64,000 bases of DNA, taken from positions 62,001 through 126,000 of the forward strand of contig JAPYXD010000169.1 in NCBI GenBank assembly GCA_030998225.1. Reading direction: 5' to 3'. This DNA is from Diplolepis rosae. Taxonomy: Eukaryota; Arthropoda; Insecta; Hymenoptera; Diplolepididae. The translations under genes and the position numbers were made by a program. Each line of letters starts with the position of its first letter. Positions within the stretch are counted from its first letter, which is position 1. Shown here one piece after another: positions 55,376-64,000 of the stretch. Below the pieces are notes generated by a model. That model saw only the letters and a program-made list of their open reading frames with translations. It did no database searches and was not told the origin of the DNA.

Positions 55376-56500
55376 TTGTTAAAAATGACTGAAAAACAAG
55401 ATCAACGAATTAGCATCAAATTTTGTTTGAGTCCGGAAACTATTCAGATGATGGAGAAGGCCTTTGGGAATGCGTGTAGAAGCATAACACGAATAAAAGA
55501 GTGGTATAATCGTTTCAAAGGAGGCCGCACTTCTGTTGATAGTGATTCTCGTTCTGGTCGACCTTCGACGACAAAAACATTGGATAATATTGAGCGGGTG
55601 CGACTTGCAATTGAAGGTGATCGTCGATTAACTGTTCGTGAACTAGAAAATGATCTCGGAATACCGAAAACTATTGTTTGGGAAATTTTGAACAAGATTT
55701 TAGGAATGACTCGTGTTTCTGCGGTGACTAACTTCTTCGCCATGATAACGCGCCAGCGCATTCATCGAATCTTGTGCAGCAGTTTCTGAGTAAACGCAGT
55801 ATCGCATTGCTTCGACAACCTCCGTACAGTCCCGACATAGCGTCCTGTCACTTTTGGCTGTTTCCAAAACTCACAAAACCACTCAAAGGACAGCGATCCA
55901 ATGACAAAACGATGAGTGTGAAGCCCGCTTTGGAAGGGGAGAAACACGTCCATGCAAATGTGGGGAATCACGCAGCCAATCAAAAATCCCCCAGAAAACA
56001 GTTGATCTCGCAGTTCAGAAGAGTCATAGCTGCTTGTGAAATGACATTTAATCTGAAGTAAAGGAAATTAATGCCAAATAATTCAATGAGGCACCAGAGG
56101 CGATTAAGTTATGAAATTACAACACCAAATTTACTGTGTTGTACATGGTAATACAAAGTTTTGGAATTTCAGCACCTAATCGCTTCAGATGTATACAAAT
56201 TTCATTTCAGAATTTATTCTTTTAAAGGGGCAGGAGGGCAGCGGGAGCTCTGAAAGGCTCCATGCAAAAGTGGGGGATCGCATGCTTTTACCTCCATGTT
56301 TGTTTCCAGTAATTTACCATTAGGTTTCACCCCCATGGACAAAACGACGGTTGAAAATAACGCGACGAGCGTACTCAAGGCCATCTCTGAACGTTAGTTC
56401 CAGGACTGTTTGGAGAAGTGGAAACATCGCTGGAACCGTGTTATTCAATCAAGTGGGGATTACTTTGAAGGATGCCACCCGCCCGATGATGAAGAATAAC
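55376..56500 (+). pseudogene. mariner transposase, deleted and split
   Basis: Residues 1-105 carry the paired-type helix-turn-helixes (RISIKFC..., then GRPSTTKT, LTVRELENDLGIPKTIVWEI). At GMTRVSA the reading jumps to the late core, so the DESW segment with the first catalytic Asp is deleted. In the next frame HDNAPAH (second Asp) and PPYSPDIASCHFWLFPKL (third Asp) follow, to about 55910. MITE C then interrupts. The C-terminal CxKWKHRW-like end is at about 56400-56500. It cannot be active. Confidence 0.9.
55911..56337. mobile_element. MITE C, copy 2 (8-bp TSD) in the mariner
   Basis: The same family as 37412-37930. Target duplication GACAAAAC at 55903-55910 and 56338-56345. The left end reads GATGAGTGTGAAGCCC, the right AGGTTTCACCCCCATG. 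It has one copy of the segment that is duplicated in copy 1. Confidence 0.9.
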
Positions 56501-56780
56501 GCCAGCGCGGAGATATAAAGGCAGGCCCGATACTTTCCAGACAGACCTCGTAGATGCAAGTACATATGCAGTATAAAATTGCAAAGGATTATTTATGAAA
56601 ATTAGCTCAGAATTGCTAATACGAATTCTGCACTGTTAGAAATTTCTACTGCAATTTCTCAGAAAATGTGAGTGGAGTTTTATTTAGCTACAGCCTCCCA
56701 AAATTTAGACAGAATTTCAGGAAATTCTGTTACTTTTTAGTAAATTTATGACAAAAAAAATTTTTTAAAATTAAATGTCA

Positions 56781-57121
56781 GTTACATATTTCATATTAAG
56801 AACATTTTTTAAAAAAATTTAGTACGTTTTTTCCAATTTTAAGATACCTTTACTGAATACCAGCGTGACATTTGTAACAGGGTAGTCTTCAAATATTTTT
56901 TAAAAATAATAAAAAACTTCTGGTAAAACCGCGTAAAAAATCTTTAGTATTGGATCTTTAACTTAATTCGTGCGGTTTGCAAAGAGATGGCGTAACTTGA
57001 TTATTATTCCATCATTCCAATATTCCGAATATGCGTTGGAAAGGTACTGTCATTGTGCGTCTTTTTCACTATATGTCATTCATTTGAAGCGTAAACAAGA
57101 ATAATTTTTTTTCACTCAAAT
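56781..57121. other. Flank and likely 5' part of a second mariner
   Basis: From about 56960 the sequence resembles the 5' region of mauritiana-type mariners (TTTTCACTATATGTCATTC before the ATG). No terminal repeat was resolved. Confidence 0.4.
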
Positions 57122-57448
57122 ATGTCGAACTTTGTGCCTGAAAAAGTGTTTTTGCGGGGAGTTCTTTTTCATTACTTTAATATGAAGAAAACTGCTGCCG
57201 AAAGTGATCGTATCTTGATGGAAGTTGATGGTGAACATGCTCTAGCTGAGCGAACATGCCAAAAGTGGTTTGCACGATTTAAAAGTGTTGATTTTGGCTT
57301 GGAAGACGAAGAACGTCCTGGGCAGCCAAAAAAGTTTGAAGATGAAGAACTGGAAACCATTTCAAAACGTTTAAAAGCAGCCGGATACATTCAAAAGCAA
57401 GGAAATTGGGTTCCACATGAACATCCCGTAAAATTTAATCAAATTTAA
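57122..57448 (+). pseudogene. Second mariner transposase relic (N-terminal domain)
   Basis: Residues 5-55 are the HTH_48-type domain (FLRGVLFHYFNMKKTAAESD, ERTCQKWFARFKSVDFGLED) with the GRPKKF-like linker (PGQPKKFEDEEL). It then jumps to ISKRLKAAGYIQKQGNWVPHE, the end of the second helix-turn-helix, showing an internal deletion of about 25 residues. After WVPHE homology is lost and the whole DDD catalytic core is missing. A relic; typical length would be about 345 residues. Confidence 0.88.
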
Positions 57449-57845
57449 AATTGTGCCTACAGCAATGCAGCCCGGCATGCAACCAGGCAATTGGATGTGA
57501 ATCACATCACTGCGATGATAACTACTTGTCGATAGGATAATTACCCGAAATCGACAAGGCAGTAGAGTTGCATTAAATAAGAGAACTGCCTTACCGTCGG
57601 TCATCATTAAGTGCCGTTAAATACGTGTATCCTCGTATTGAGTCGAGTTCTGAGAGTTAAATCTATGGAAAACGTACTTAACCAGTGTTTAGCAAGCAAG
57701 TTGGATTGCCTGATATGCTTCCTGCACTACTTTTCTAGCACTACTTAACTCCATCCAGTATTGAGCCGTTATACCATTACCATGAAGGAGAACGACAAAA
57801 CTCTTTTTCTTGCCTTCTCAAGCAGGGGAATAGCGTAAGTTATAT
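57449..57845. other. Spacer, nothing recognised
   Basis: Mixed composition. Contains short inverted bits (ACTGCCTTACCGTCGG region), no gene. Confidence 0.4.
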
Positions 57846-57997
57846 ATGGGTCATTTCATGGGAGATTGACAGTCAAAATTTTTTTTTTCGACAAAACATT
57901 TTTTTTTGCCTTTTTACTTCCAAAATAATCGACACGTATTTTTTTTTCAATGTGATACTGGAAAATTCCGAGATATAATTTTTTTAAGTTTGGCACT

Positions 57998-58220
57998 TGT
58001 TACCAGGCCAGATGATGACCTCCTTCCCCCAGATTTAGTTACCCATATATGTAGAGGTTGATGACCTCCCCCTCCTAGGTTTAGCTGTCTATATATGTAG
58101 AGGTTCAGGCAGGCCTCGTCAGTTCTTCTCTAAAATCTCTCACGAATAAAAATATACAAAGTGACATCAGTTTGATGTCACTACCTTTAAAAATTATAAA
58201 GTTTAGTTTTCACTATAACA
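57998..58220 (+). repeat. Solo LTR of the Gypsy-1 family, TSD CACT
   Basis: 223 bp, close match to 3034-3256. Flanked by CACT at 57994-57997 and 58221-58224. The opposite arm of element D has the uninterrupted target, confirming insertion and later LTR-LTR recombination. Confidence 0.95.
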
Positions 58221-58690
58221 CACTAGGAAAATTTTATTTTTTCTAACAGCTCACTGTAAAAGCAGTTTTGAATATAAAATGTAACCCTTGCACTTGAAAT
58301 GCGCGAAAGAGTACAAGCTTTCAAAAAAGTGATAGCACACATTTTGTTGTTTTTTTTTTGTAATAACAATATAGTACATTTTTAAAAACAATTGAATTTT
58401 TTTTAATTTAGAACTAATTTTTTTCCGATTTTTTTGTTTCTAAATCTTTATTGAAGTTTTTTCAATATGCAGACAAAATTTTGGAATGGAAAAATGAAAA
58501 CTGTAGGTGTAATTAATTTATACAATCTGTCCCGCGCGTTGCAACGAGCGAGCTCGCACGCTGCAACTACGCTTAAGCTTGATTAGGCATGCTCGGACTC
58601 GAAGCACGTGTGACAGTGAATACAGTGACCGCTGTTTTAGTTTTCTCTGAATGTTCCTCAAGAGTTCACCTATATCAAATTAATACAGAA

Positions 58691-58795
58691 ATGCCAAGCT
58701 CTCGATTTAAACATGTCTGCTGCAATCCGTTTAATAAAAAACATCATAATGCAAAAAAGCAAAAAAAAAATTTGTGTCTTAAGTGTATCATTTAG
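58691..58795 (+). pseudogene. CCNPF-module ORF, left inverted copy
   Basis: MPSSRFKHVCCNPFNKKHHN, then a lysine-rich stretch and CLKC near the stop. It is 34 residues from this ATG; an upstream in-frame extension reaches 58589. It mirrors the minus-strand copy at 58863-59084. Two adjacent cysteines, NPFNK, a His and then C-x2-C look like a small zinc-binding fold. I do not know a named family. The C-terminus is lost in the loop. Confidence 0.5.
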
Positions 58796-58862
58796 AGTAA
58801 TTTTATCGTAAAACTTCACTCATCAATTCATCATTATAACTAATGATTCGTTTTGATATAGT

Positions 58863-59084
58863 CTACGCACAAGTTTGAATGTACTTACAACAAAAATCTT
58901 CCATCTCCATTTCATTTGCTTCTATTCTGAATTGTGTACACAAAACATCATCCGGTTTGAAAATTTTCAATTTTTTAAGTATCAAGGACGAAACGCGACG
59001 CAAATTTTTTTTTTGCATTTTTGCACTATGATTTTGTTTATTAAACGGATTGCAGCAGACATGTTTGAACCGAGAGCTTGGCAT
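58863..59084 (-). CDS. CCNPF-module ORF, right inverted copy
   Basis: 73 residues: MPSSRFKHVCCNPFNKQNHS, then LRRVSSLILKKLKIFKPDD, LCTQFRIEANEMEMEDFCC. The residues around the CCNPFNK and following H are conserved with the left copy and with the ORF at 63415. LCTQFR corresponds to YICKSCR there, so one cysteine may be lost here. It is probably the N-terminal domain of a larger protein of element D. No catalytic motif is visible. Confidence 0.5.
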   Translation of the reverse strand: MPSSRFKHVCCNPFNKQNHSAKMQKKNLRRVSSLILKKLKIFKPDDVLCTQFRIEANEMEMEDFCCKYIQTCA

Positions 59085-59609
59085 TTCTGTATTAATTTGA
59101 AATAGGTGAACACTTGAGGAACATTCAGAGAAAACTAAAACAGCGGTCACTGCATTCACTGCCACACGTGTTTCGAGTCCGAACATGCCTAATCAAGCTT
59201 AAGCATAGTTGCAGCGTGCGAGCTCGATCGTTGCAACGCGCGGGACAGATTTCATAAATTAATTACACCTACAGTTTTCATTTTTCCATTCCAAAATGTT
59301 GTCTGCATATTGAAAAAATTTCAATAAAGATTTAGAAACAAAAAAATCGGAAAAAAATTAGTTCCAAATTAAAAAAAAAATCAATTGTTTATAAAAATGT
59401 ACTATATTCTTATTACAAAAAAAACAACGAAATGTGTGCTATAACATTTTTGAAAGCTTGTACTCTTTCGCGCATTTCAAGTGCAAGGGTTACATTTTAT
59501 ATTCAAAACTGCTTTTACAGTGAGCTGTTAGAAAGAAAACAATTTTCACGAGTGCCAAACTTAAAAAAATTATTTCTTGAAATTTTCAAGTATCGCATTG
59601 AAAAAAAAT

Positions 59610-60042
59610 CTGCCCGTTTCGCGGGCACATTCTCATCGCTCGCAAGCTTGAGCGCGCCTAGGGCGCGCGATTTGATCGTCGTGCTTCGCGCTCCGATCTT
59701 TCTGGACCTCGCGCTTCGCGCTCGGTCTTGTGCTCTTCGCATACATTTAAGTTTATTTCTTATAATTTAATACTGAAGCTCAAACCAATTTTATAATATT
59801 AAAGATGATGTGAATTACTCATTTTCTCAAATTCACTAAATTTCTTTTTCAGTTTAAGTGAAACAGGAAATTCAATTTACTTAAGGCTCTATCGGCCTTA
59901 AGGAACACATTCTCATCATGACACTCGCGCTTCGCGCTCGATTTTCTGTATACATTTCAGTAACTTTTTAATAAATTATATGATTAAAATAATTTATTTT
60001 CTTCCAAATCTCTCAAAAAGAAAAAATAATCGTAGACTTTAT
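59610..60042. other. Interior of element D with GC-rich hairpins
   Basis: GCGCGCCTAGGGCGCGC (59652-59668) is a short perfect palindrome. It is followed by repeated CGCGCTTCGCGCTC motifs (59708-59724 and again at 59926-59940). Confidence 0.5.
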
Positions 60043-60046
60043 TTAA

Positions 60047-60711
60047 GGTAGTACGATCACGAAAATTAGACCTCAGGCTAAAATAGATAATTTTCCTTTC
60101 AAGAATAGCAATATTATTTTTGAAGGGCTAATTTGAAAGAGAAAAGATTATTTTTCATGAAAAAAATTTGAAACACAAAAAAATAATGTTATTAATAAAT
60201 TTCATTTTTGCCCAAACTTATTTTCTTATGGCTTCGAGACAAATTTTTTAAAATGATGCGATTATAATAAATCACGGTTCATTTTTTTAGAAAAAAGATT
60301 CTCTACAACTTGACCGTTTCCGATTTTTAAAGATGAATTCTTTAATGGCTGAAATTATAAAAAAACATTTTTTCAAAACAAAATTTTTATAAACAAATTG
60401 CTGTATTTGATAATAATTAATTCAATTTCAAAAATAGGAAACGGTCAAGTTATAGAGAATCTTTTTTCTAAAAAAATGAACCATAATTTATTAGAATCGC
60501 ATCATTTTCAAAAATTTGACTCAAAGCGATAAGAAAATAAGTTTGGGCAAAAGTAAAATTTATTAATAACATTATTTTTTTGTGTTTCAAATTTTTTTCA
60601 TGAAAAATAATCTTTTCTCATTCAAATTGGCCCTTCAATAATAATGTTGCTATTCTTGAAAGCAAAATTATCTATTTTTGTCTGAGGTCTAATTTTCGTG
60701 ATCGTACTACC
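60047..60711. mobile_element. 665-bp palindrome flanked by TTAA
   Basis: Begins GGTAGTACGATCACGAAAAT and ends with its reverse complement; TTAA at 60043-60046 and 60712-60715. The arms of about 300 bp match closely around a short loop near 60360-60400. No ORF. A single diverged arm-like segment is at 19672-19790. Same architecture as 35262-35979 but unrelated sequence. Confidence 0.88.
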
Positions 60712-61454
60712 TTAAGGAAACGAATATTAAAAATCAAAACATAAAATATACATTCTGTCGAGAAATTTCTTAATAAGAATGTGTAGACCTCATTTAGGCA
60801 AATAATTTTTCATTTGAACTTTTTTTATGTATCTCATATATTTTGTCTAAAAAATGGAATTATTGAATTTTAATCGCATTTTTTGGAATTAAAACGAAAA
60901 ATATATGTTTTTTCATAAACTGTGTAAGCAAAACTTGTAGATATTTTTGAAACGAACAACTTTGTATTCTTACGTTTTTTTCTTATTTCACATATTATTG
61001 TTAAAAAATTGAATTTTGGATTTTCAATAGTTTTTTTTTAATTAAAAACAAAAATATGTATCTTATGAAAAAATGTTATAATTCGAATTTGTAGGACTTT
61101 ATGTATTCAATAATATTGTATCATAACGTTATTTCGTATCTCGTATAATTTAACTGGAAAATGGAATTTTGATATTGACTTTTTTCGAATTTGAATATGC
61201 TGTAACATTTCTAATTTTCATTTAATCAAAAAATGTTATCAGGATAATTTGTAGAGATTTATGAGCACTATCAAAAACCAGTGTTGAAATTTTTGATTTT
61301 TTCAAAAAATTATTTTCAAAAACGCAAAAGTAGTGCCGAATCCCTCAATTTTGATTGGATGCGGCTGGTTAACGAACTTGTCCTTACTTTTTCGGTTCCG
61401 ATAAAGTGTACCAAAGCTCAATTCAATCTGATAATTCTATCGAGAGTTATGCCG

Positions 61455-61464
61455 CACACGACCT

Positions 61465-61495
<31 letters not shown>

Positions 61496-61523
61496 GGCAG
61501 ACAGGCAGACAGACAGACAGACA

Positions 61524-61556
<33 letters not shown>

Positions 61557-61566
61557 ACAGACAGAC
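61455..61566. repeat. CAGA/GGCA tetranucleotide microsatellite
   Basis: About 110 bp of (CAGA)n with an internal (GGCA)n block. It sits in the right part of element D. Confidence 0.95.
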
Positions 61567-61799
61567 ACTTTCGTAAATACCCTTTTTTCGGACTCAGGGG
61601 GTCTCAAAACGTAAAGATTTGATGAAATTTTCGAAAGTCATTTTTCACATAAAACCAATACCTTCTCATCCATGATGAGAATGTAAAAATACGTGTCGAT
61701 TATTTTCAAAGTAAAGAGGCAAAAAAAAATGTTTCGTCGAAAAATAAAATTTGACTGTAAATCTCCCGTGAAATGACCCATATATAAGCATCTGTATTA

Positions 61800-62200
61800 A
61801 GAATCTTGCATCAACACAAATTTTATCCGTATCGTATGGCATTTCATCAGGATTTATACGGCAATGATTTCCTAAAATGCGTCAATTTCTGTAATTGGAT
61901 CCACAGAAAAATGCGCACTGATGTCTCATTTTTAAGTCATGTGCTTTTTCTGATGAAGCTAACTTCGCAAATACGGGAAATGTGAATATAGTCATAATAT
62001 GCATTATTGGGCAAATGAGAATCCTCGATGGATGAGAACTGTACCATTTCAACATCCGTGTTCCGATAATTGTTGGTGCGGCATTGTGGGTGATTACGTC
62101 ATTGTTCCATTTTTAGTGGATGGTTTTATGGTTATTTTTATGGCTAGTGGATACTTTGAAACATGCTCACAAAAAATTCCCGAAAATAGCCTATTTTTTT
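61800..62200 (+). pseudogene. DUF4817-type transposase core fragment
   Basis: A frame through about 61840-61990 reads YGNDFLKCVNFCNWI and then VLFSDEANFANTGNVN (first catalytic Asp). After a frame change MHYWANENPRWMRTVPFQHP, NCWCGIVGDYVIVPFLVDG follows to about 62145. These are core motifs of the transposase type whose N-terminal half is seen at 42093. The remaining catalytic residues are missing. A fragment without visible terminal repeats. Confidence 0.8.
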
Positions 62201-62210
62201 AGCCCGCGAA

Positions 62211-62615
62211 CTAGAATACACCCTTAATAACTTGTAGACGCACACACTTTAATGCGTAAGTTACATATATAGGATCTTAAAACCTGTATTATTAACTTGA
62301 AGACGCATAGAAACTCTCAACATTGACTTCTAATCTTTACAAGTAGTATAAGTCGTACACATGAGCATCTCAAAACATATTGTATACCAATCCTTTAACT
62401 AATTAAGCTTGTACAACGCAATATTATCAAATTTTGTTATGACTGTGAACAACTTGAGATGCATAGGTTTTACTTATGACCACAATCCCACAAAAATATC
62501 AATAATCAGAACTTACCATTCTGATTTAATCAGCAAACTTTCCTCCCTTATCTCAAATTTCCAAACCTACGCTCGCCTTAGCTCGAGACCTAACGCGGAG
62601 ATGGGGGGTGGGGGA
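62211..62615. other. Spacer
   Basis: AT-rich to 62560; no feature recognised. Confidence 0.4.
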
Positions 62616-63110
62616 TTCTCAGAAGGGCCGACCGCTACGAAGCATTGAACAAATTAGCAGAAGACAACCAAGTCACTGTCCTCTAGACCCCTGGATACAG
62701 GGGTATCAAGGGCAACGAGACAGCGGATAGACTAGCCACCCTAGCTACAAAACAAAACCCAACTGGCCTAGTACCAGTAATAGGTATTTCAAATTGGTCG
62801 ATCACAGAAGACATTAACAAGTGGCTGGCCGAGAAACACGAGGAAGAGCGGAGCAAGGCTACGGCATGGAAGCAAGCCAAAACGCTGATGGGGGAACATC
62901 TAAATCCGAAACGAGCTGCAGATTTGCGCAGGCTTAGTAGAATCGAAGTAAAGACCCTAACAGAAGTGTTCACTGGTCATGGCAACCTCGCTTATCACAG
63001 GCATTAGATAGGGCTTGCAGAAAGTCCACTTTGTCGATTATGTGGGAAAGAAAACGAAACATCAATTAGGGACAAACGCCAGATTCTCACTTGCTACTTC
63101 TTCATAGACG
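62616..63110 (+). pseudogene. LINE 3' fragment with RNase H
   Basis: The plus-strand frame reads YEALNKLAEDNQVTVL, a TAG, then TPGYRGIKGNETADRLATLA, the end of the RNase H carried by I- and R1-group LINEs (VPGHxGIxGNExAD). It continues DINKWLAEKHEEERSKATAW, then FTGHGNLAYH, and a CRLCGKENETS...C zinc-like motif usual at ORF2 C-termini. Stops at about 62685 and 63006. No RT is upstream, so this is an isolated 3' piece. Confidence 0.85.
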
Positions 63111-63414
63111 TAGCCGTGATTTAGACCAAAAGCGTGGTCGCGCATGTTTAATAACCAAAATTTCAGAAAAAGAAAAGTTGGGTAAGTCCAATACGGCCAT
63201 AAGTTATGCGTGTTTTCGTCATGTCTGCAGTATTTACACGTTGCAACTTGAGTTTTCATTTGTTTTTTCTTCTTATTTTCTTCTGCTTATTAAATTACTT
63301 TCGGTGCGTGGTCTAGTTTAAATTCACGCTCAATCCAAATGATAAAAGTAATTGATTGAGTGATCTGTAATGTTCGTAACCTTAAATTCATGTTAATTGA
63401 TGATTCGCATAAAA
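63111..63414. other. Spacer before the CCNPL ORF
   Basis: Nothing recognised in about 300 bases. Confidence 0.4.
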
Positions 63415-63819
63415 ATGGTCACGCCAAATCGCTGTTGTAATCCCTTAAATAAAAAAGGGCACAGGGGTGTTCATAAGGATATTTCAAAAGTGTGGTAATA
63501 TTTTATTACGCAAAATTTGTGAACTTGATCGAAAAATATATTTGCAAATCATGTCGTACCCAAATTTATCAAAATCTGGAGAAAAATTTTCAGAAGCATG
63601 GAATTATATTCAATGAAAAACTAAGTGATGAAGAAGTTGGTGAAAAAGCGATCAATGATAACTGTGGCGATGGTCTACAACCTGATCCAGATTATACAGA
63701 CCCGGCAATTGACATTGAGAAAAAAGAGAAACAGAGAATAAATTACGCAACGAAATTTTCAAAAAACAACGATCAACTACTCGAATTCATGAAAAAAGGC
63801 CGATATAAGTGGTGTTAGT
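63415..63819 (+). CDS. CCNPL-module protein, frameshifted
   Basis: ATG at 63415: MVTPNRCCNPLNKKGHRGVH, stop at 63496-63498. A one-base slip moves to the frame 63492-63818, which reads YICKSCRTQIYQNLEKNFQK and then an acidic tail (PDPDYTDPAIDIEKKEKQR) to a final KWC. The two parts together give CC-NP-[FL]-NK, His, then C-x2-CR, the same pattern as the ORFs of element D. No catalytic domain is visible. It may be a cellular gene start, an exon or another copy of the element D protein. Confidence 0.45.
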
Positions 63820-64000
63820 GAAAAGTGTGTAACGGTGTGTATCTTCTCCTCTGGTCGGGCTGGTCGTCCTCCGCCGGATGCTGCAGTCTGCCAGGGTCAA
63901 ACGCAAGGACAGGAGAAGTCGTAATAATAAGGCGGTCATTTTATTAACAAAAACAATAGGATACTTTATTGCCCTACTCAAAACATATACATATCTAGGG
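63820..64000. other. Right edge, possible LTR-like end
   Basis: On the minus strand GGGCAATAAAGTATCC resembles a polyadenylation region and is followed by a GC-richer segment. Too short to classify. Confidence 0.25.

Larger units (their letters stand above)
55179..56550 (+). mobile_element. mariner element, internally deleted, carrying MITE C
   Basis: Terminal repeats CGAGTTCTGTCCGGAAAGTA and, inverted, CGAGGTCTGTCTGGAAAGTA; TA at 55177-55178 and 56551-56552. It encodes a broken transposase and is itself interrupted at 55911-56337. The terminal repeats still match over about 40 bp, so it could be mobilised in trans. Confidence 0.92.
54398..56780. repeat. Inverted repeat with mariner in its right arm
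   Basis: The left arm is about 54398-54655. The right arm is about 55143-55178 continuing at 56551-56780. They share AATCCTTTG-type and CAGCCTCCCAAAATTT-type blocks in opposite orientation. The right arm is split exactly at a TA by the mariner 55179-56550. The loop (54656-55142) contains the second hammerhead-like motif. Probably part of a Penelope-like or foldback structure; the class is unsure. Confidence 0.75.
57846..61783. mobile_element. 3.9-kb inverted-repeat element D with CCNPF ORFs
   Basis: The outer left end (about 57846-57945, TGGGTCATTTCATGGGAGAT) is repeated in reverse at about 61675-61783 (ATCTCCCGTGAAATGACCCA). Inside, 57944-58790 and 58990-59605 are a second inverted pair once the solo LTR is removed. 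Both inner arms encode the same short protein start. A TTAA palindrome and a microsatellite lie further right. Class unknown; no transposase is recognised. Confidence 0.7.

Noticed and set aside
59515..59742. Minus-strand arginine-rich ORF near 59.6 kb
   Set aside because: Its basic composition comes from CGCGCTTCGCGCTC-type simple repeats.
61455..61566. CRISPR-like regular repeat
   Set aside because: It is a simple CAGA/GGCA microsatellite without spacers.

Overview
The window looks like intergenic, transposon-dense euchromatin or heterochromatin of an arthropod, most likely an insect. The evidence is high A+T content, Ty3/gypsy elements with insect-type pol, a Jockey-like LINE, a Penelope-like element, mariners and DUF4817-type Tc1/mariner relatives, and TTAA/TA/8-bp-TSD MITEs. 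A hymenopteran is my guess from the general look of the repeats, not a demonstrated fact. I found no convincing complete host gene, no tRNA or rRNA gene, and no CRISPR or bacterial-type operon. Almost everything recognisable is a transposon or a relic, often nested three deep.

Layout. 1-3256: 3' half of a Ty3/gypsy element with an env-like ORF (Gypsy-1), ending in a 223-bp LTR; a solo LTR of the same family sits at 57998-58220. 4092-4363: TA-flanked palindromic MITE. 5108-15168: a nearly intact, young Ty3/gypsy element (Gypsy-2). It has 1137-bp LTRs that I see differing at only about three positions, a PBS matching tRNA-Leu, gag, a textbook -1 frameshift site and pol. It is disabled by one gag frameshift and two stop codons in integrase. 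15674-16604 and 16696-16786: inverted-repeat elements. 17114-27955: an inverted-repeat element split by a decayed third gypsy (Gypsy-3, tRNA-Lys PBS), which carries a 1-kb insertion made of ~125-bp tandem repeats.

28193-32437: a CpG-rich repeat (family A) containing an 11-bp minisatellite, interrupted by a Jockey-like LINE on the minus strand with a 14-bp target duplication. 32625-36761: a large inverted repeat enclosing a GC-rich segment of unknown origin and a 718-bp near-perfect palindrome flanked by TTAA. 37047-38640: two opposed copies of family A, one holding an 8-bp-TSD MITE. 38846-39297: a small CxxC ORF I cannot assign. 40161-46847: a minus-strand gypsy (Gypsy-4) split by a DUF4817 mariner deletion derivative and by a hAT MITE. 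48000-50450: a 5'-truncated minus-strand gypsy (Gypsy-5) with a nearly intact integrase. 50742-54950: Penelope-like remnants with a GIY-YIG domain and two hammerhead-ribozyme-like motifs. 54398-56780: an inverted repeat whose right arm holds a mariner that itself holds an 8-bp-TSD MITE. 57122-57448: a second mariner relic.

57846-61783: a ~3.9-kb inverted-repeat element encoding, in opposed copies, a small CCNPF...H cysteine module. It contains the Gypsy-1 solo LTR, a TTAA-flanked palindrome and a CAGA/GGCA microsatellite. 61800-62200: DUF4817 transposase fragment. 62620-63110: LINE RNase H fragment. 63415-63819: another ORF with the CCNP module.

Most genes are broken, so little can be said of cooperation between them. 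Only Gypsy-2 shows a coherent retrotransposon expression programme (LTR promoter, tRNA-primed reverse transcription, gag to pol frameshift). Target-site duplications allow parts of the insertion history to be ordered.
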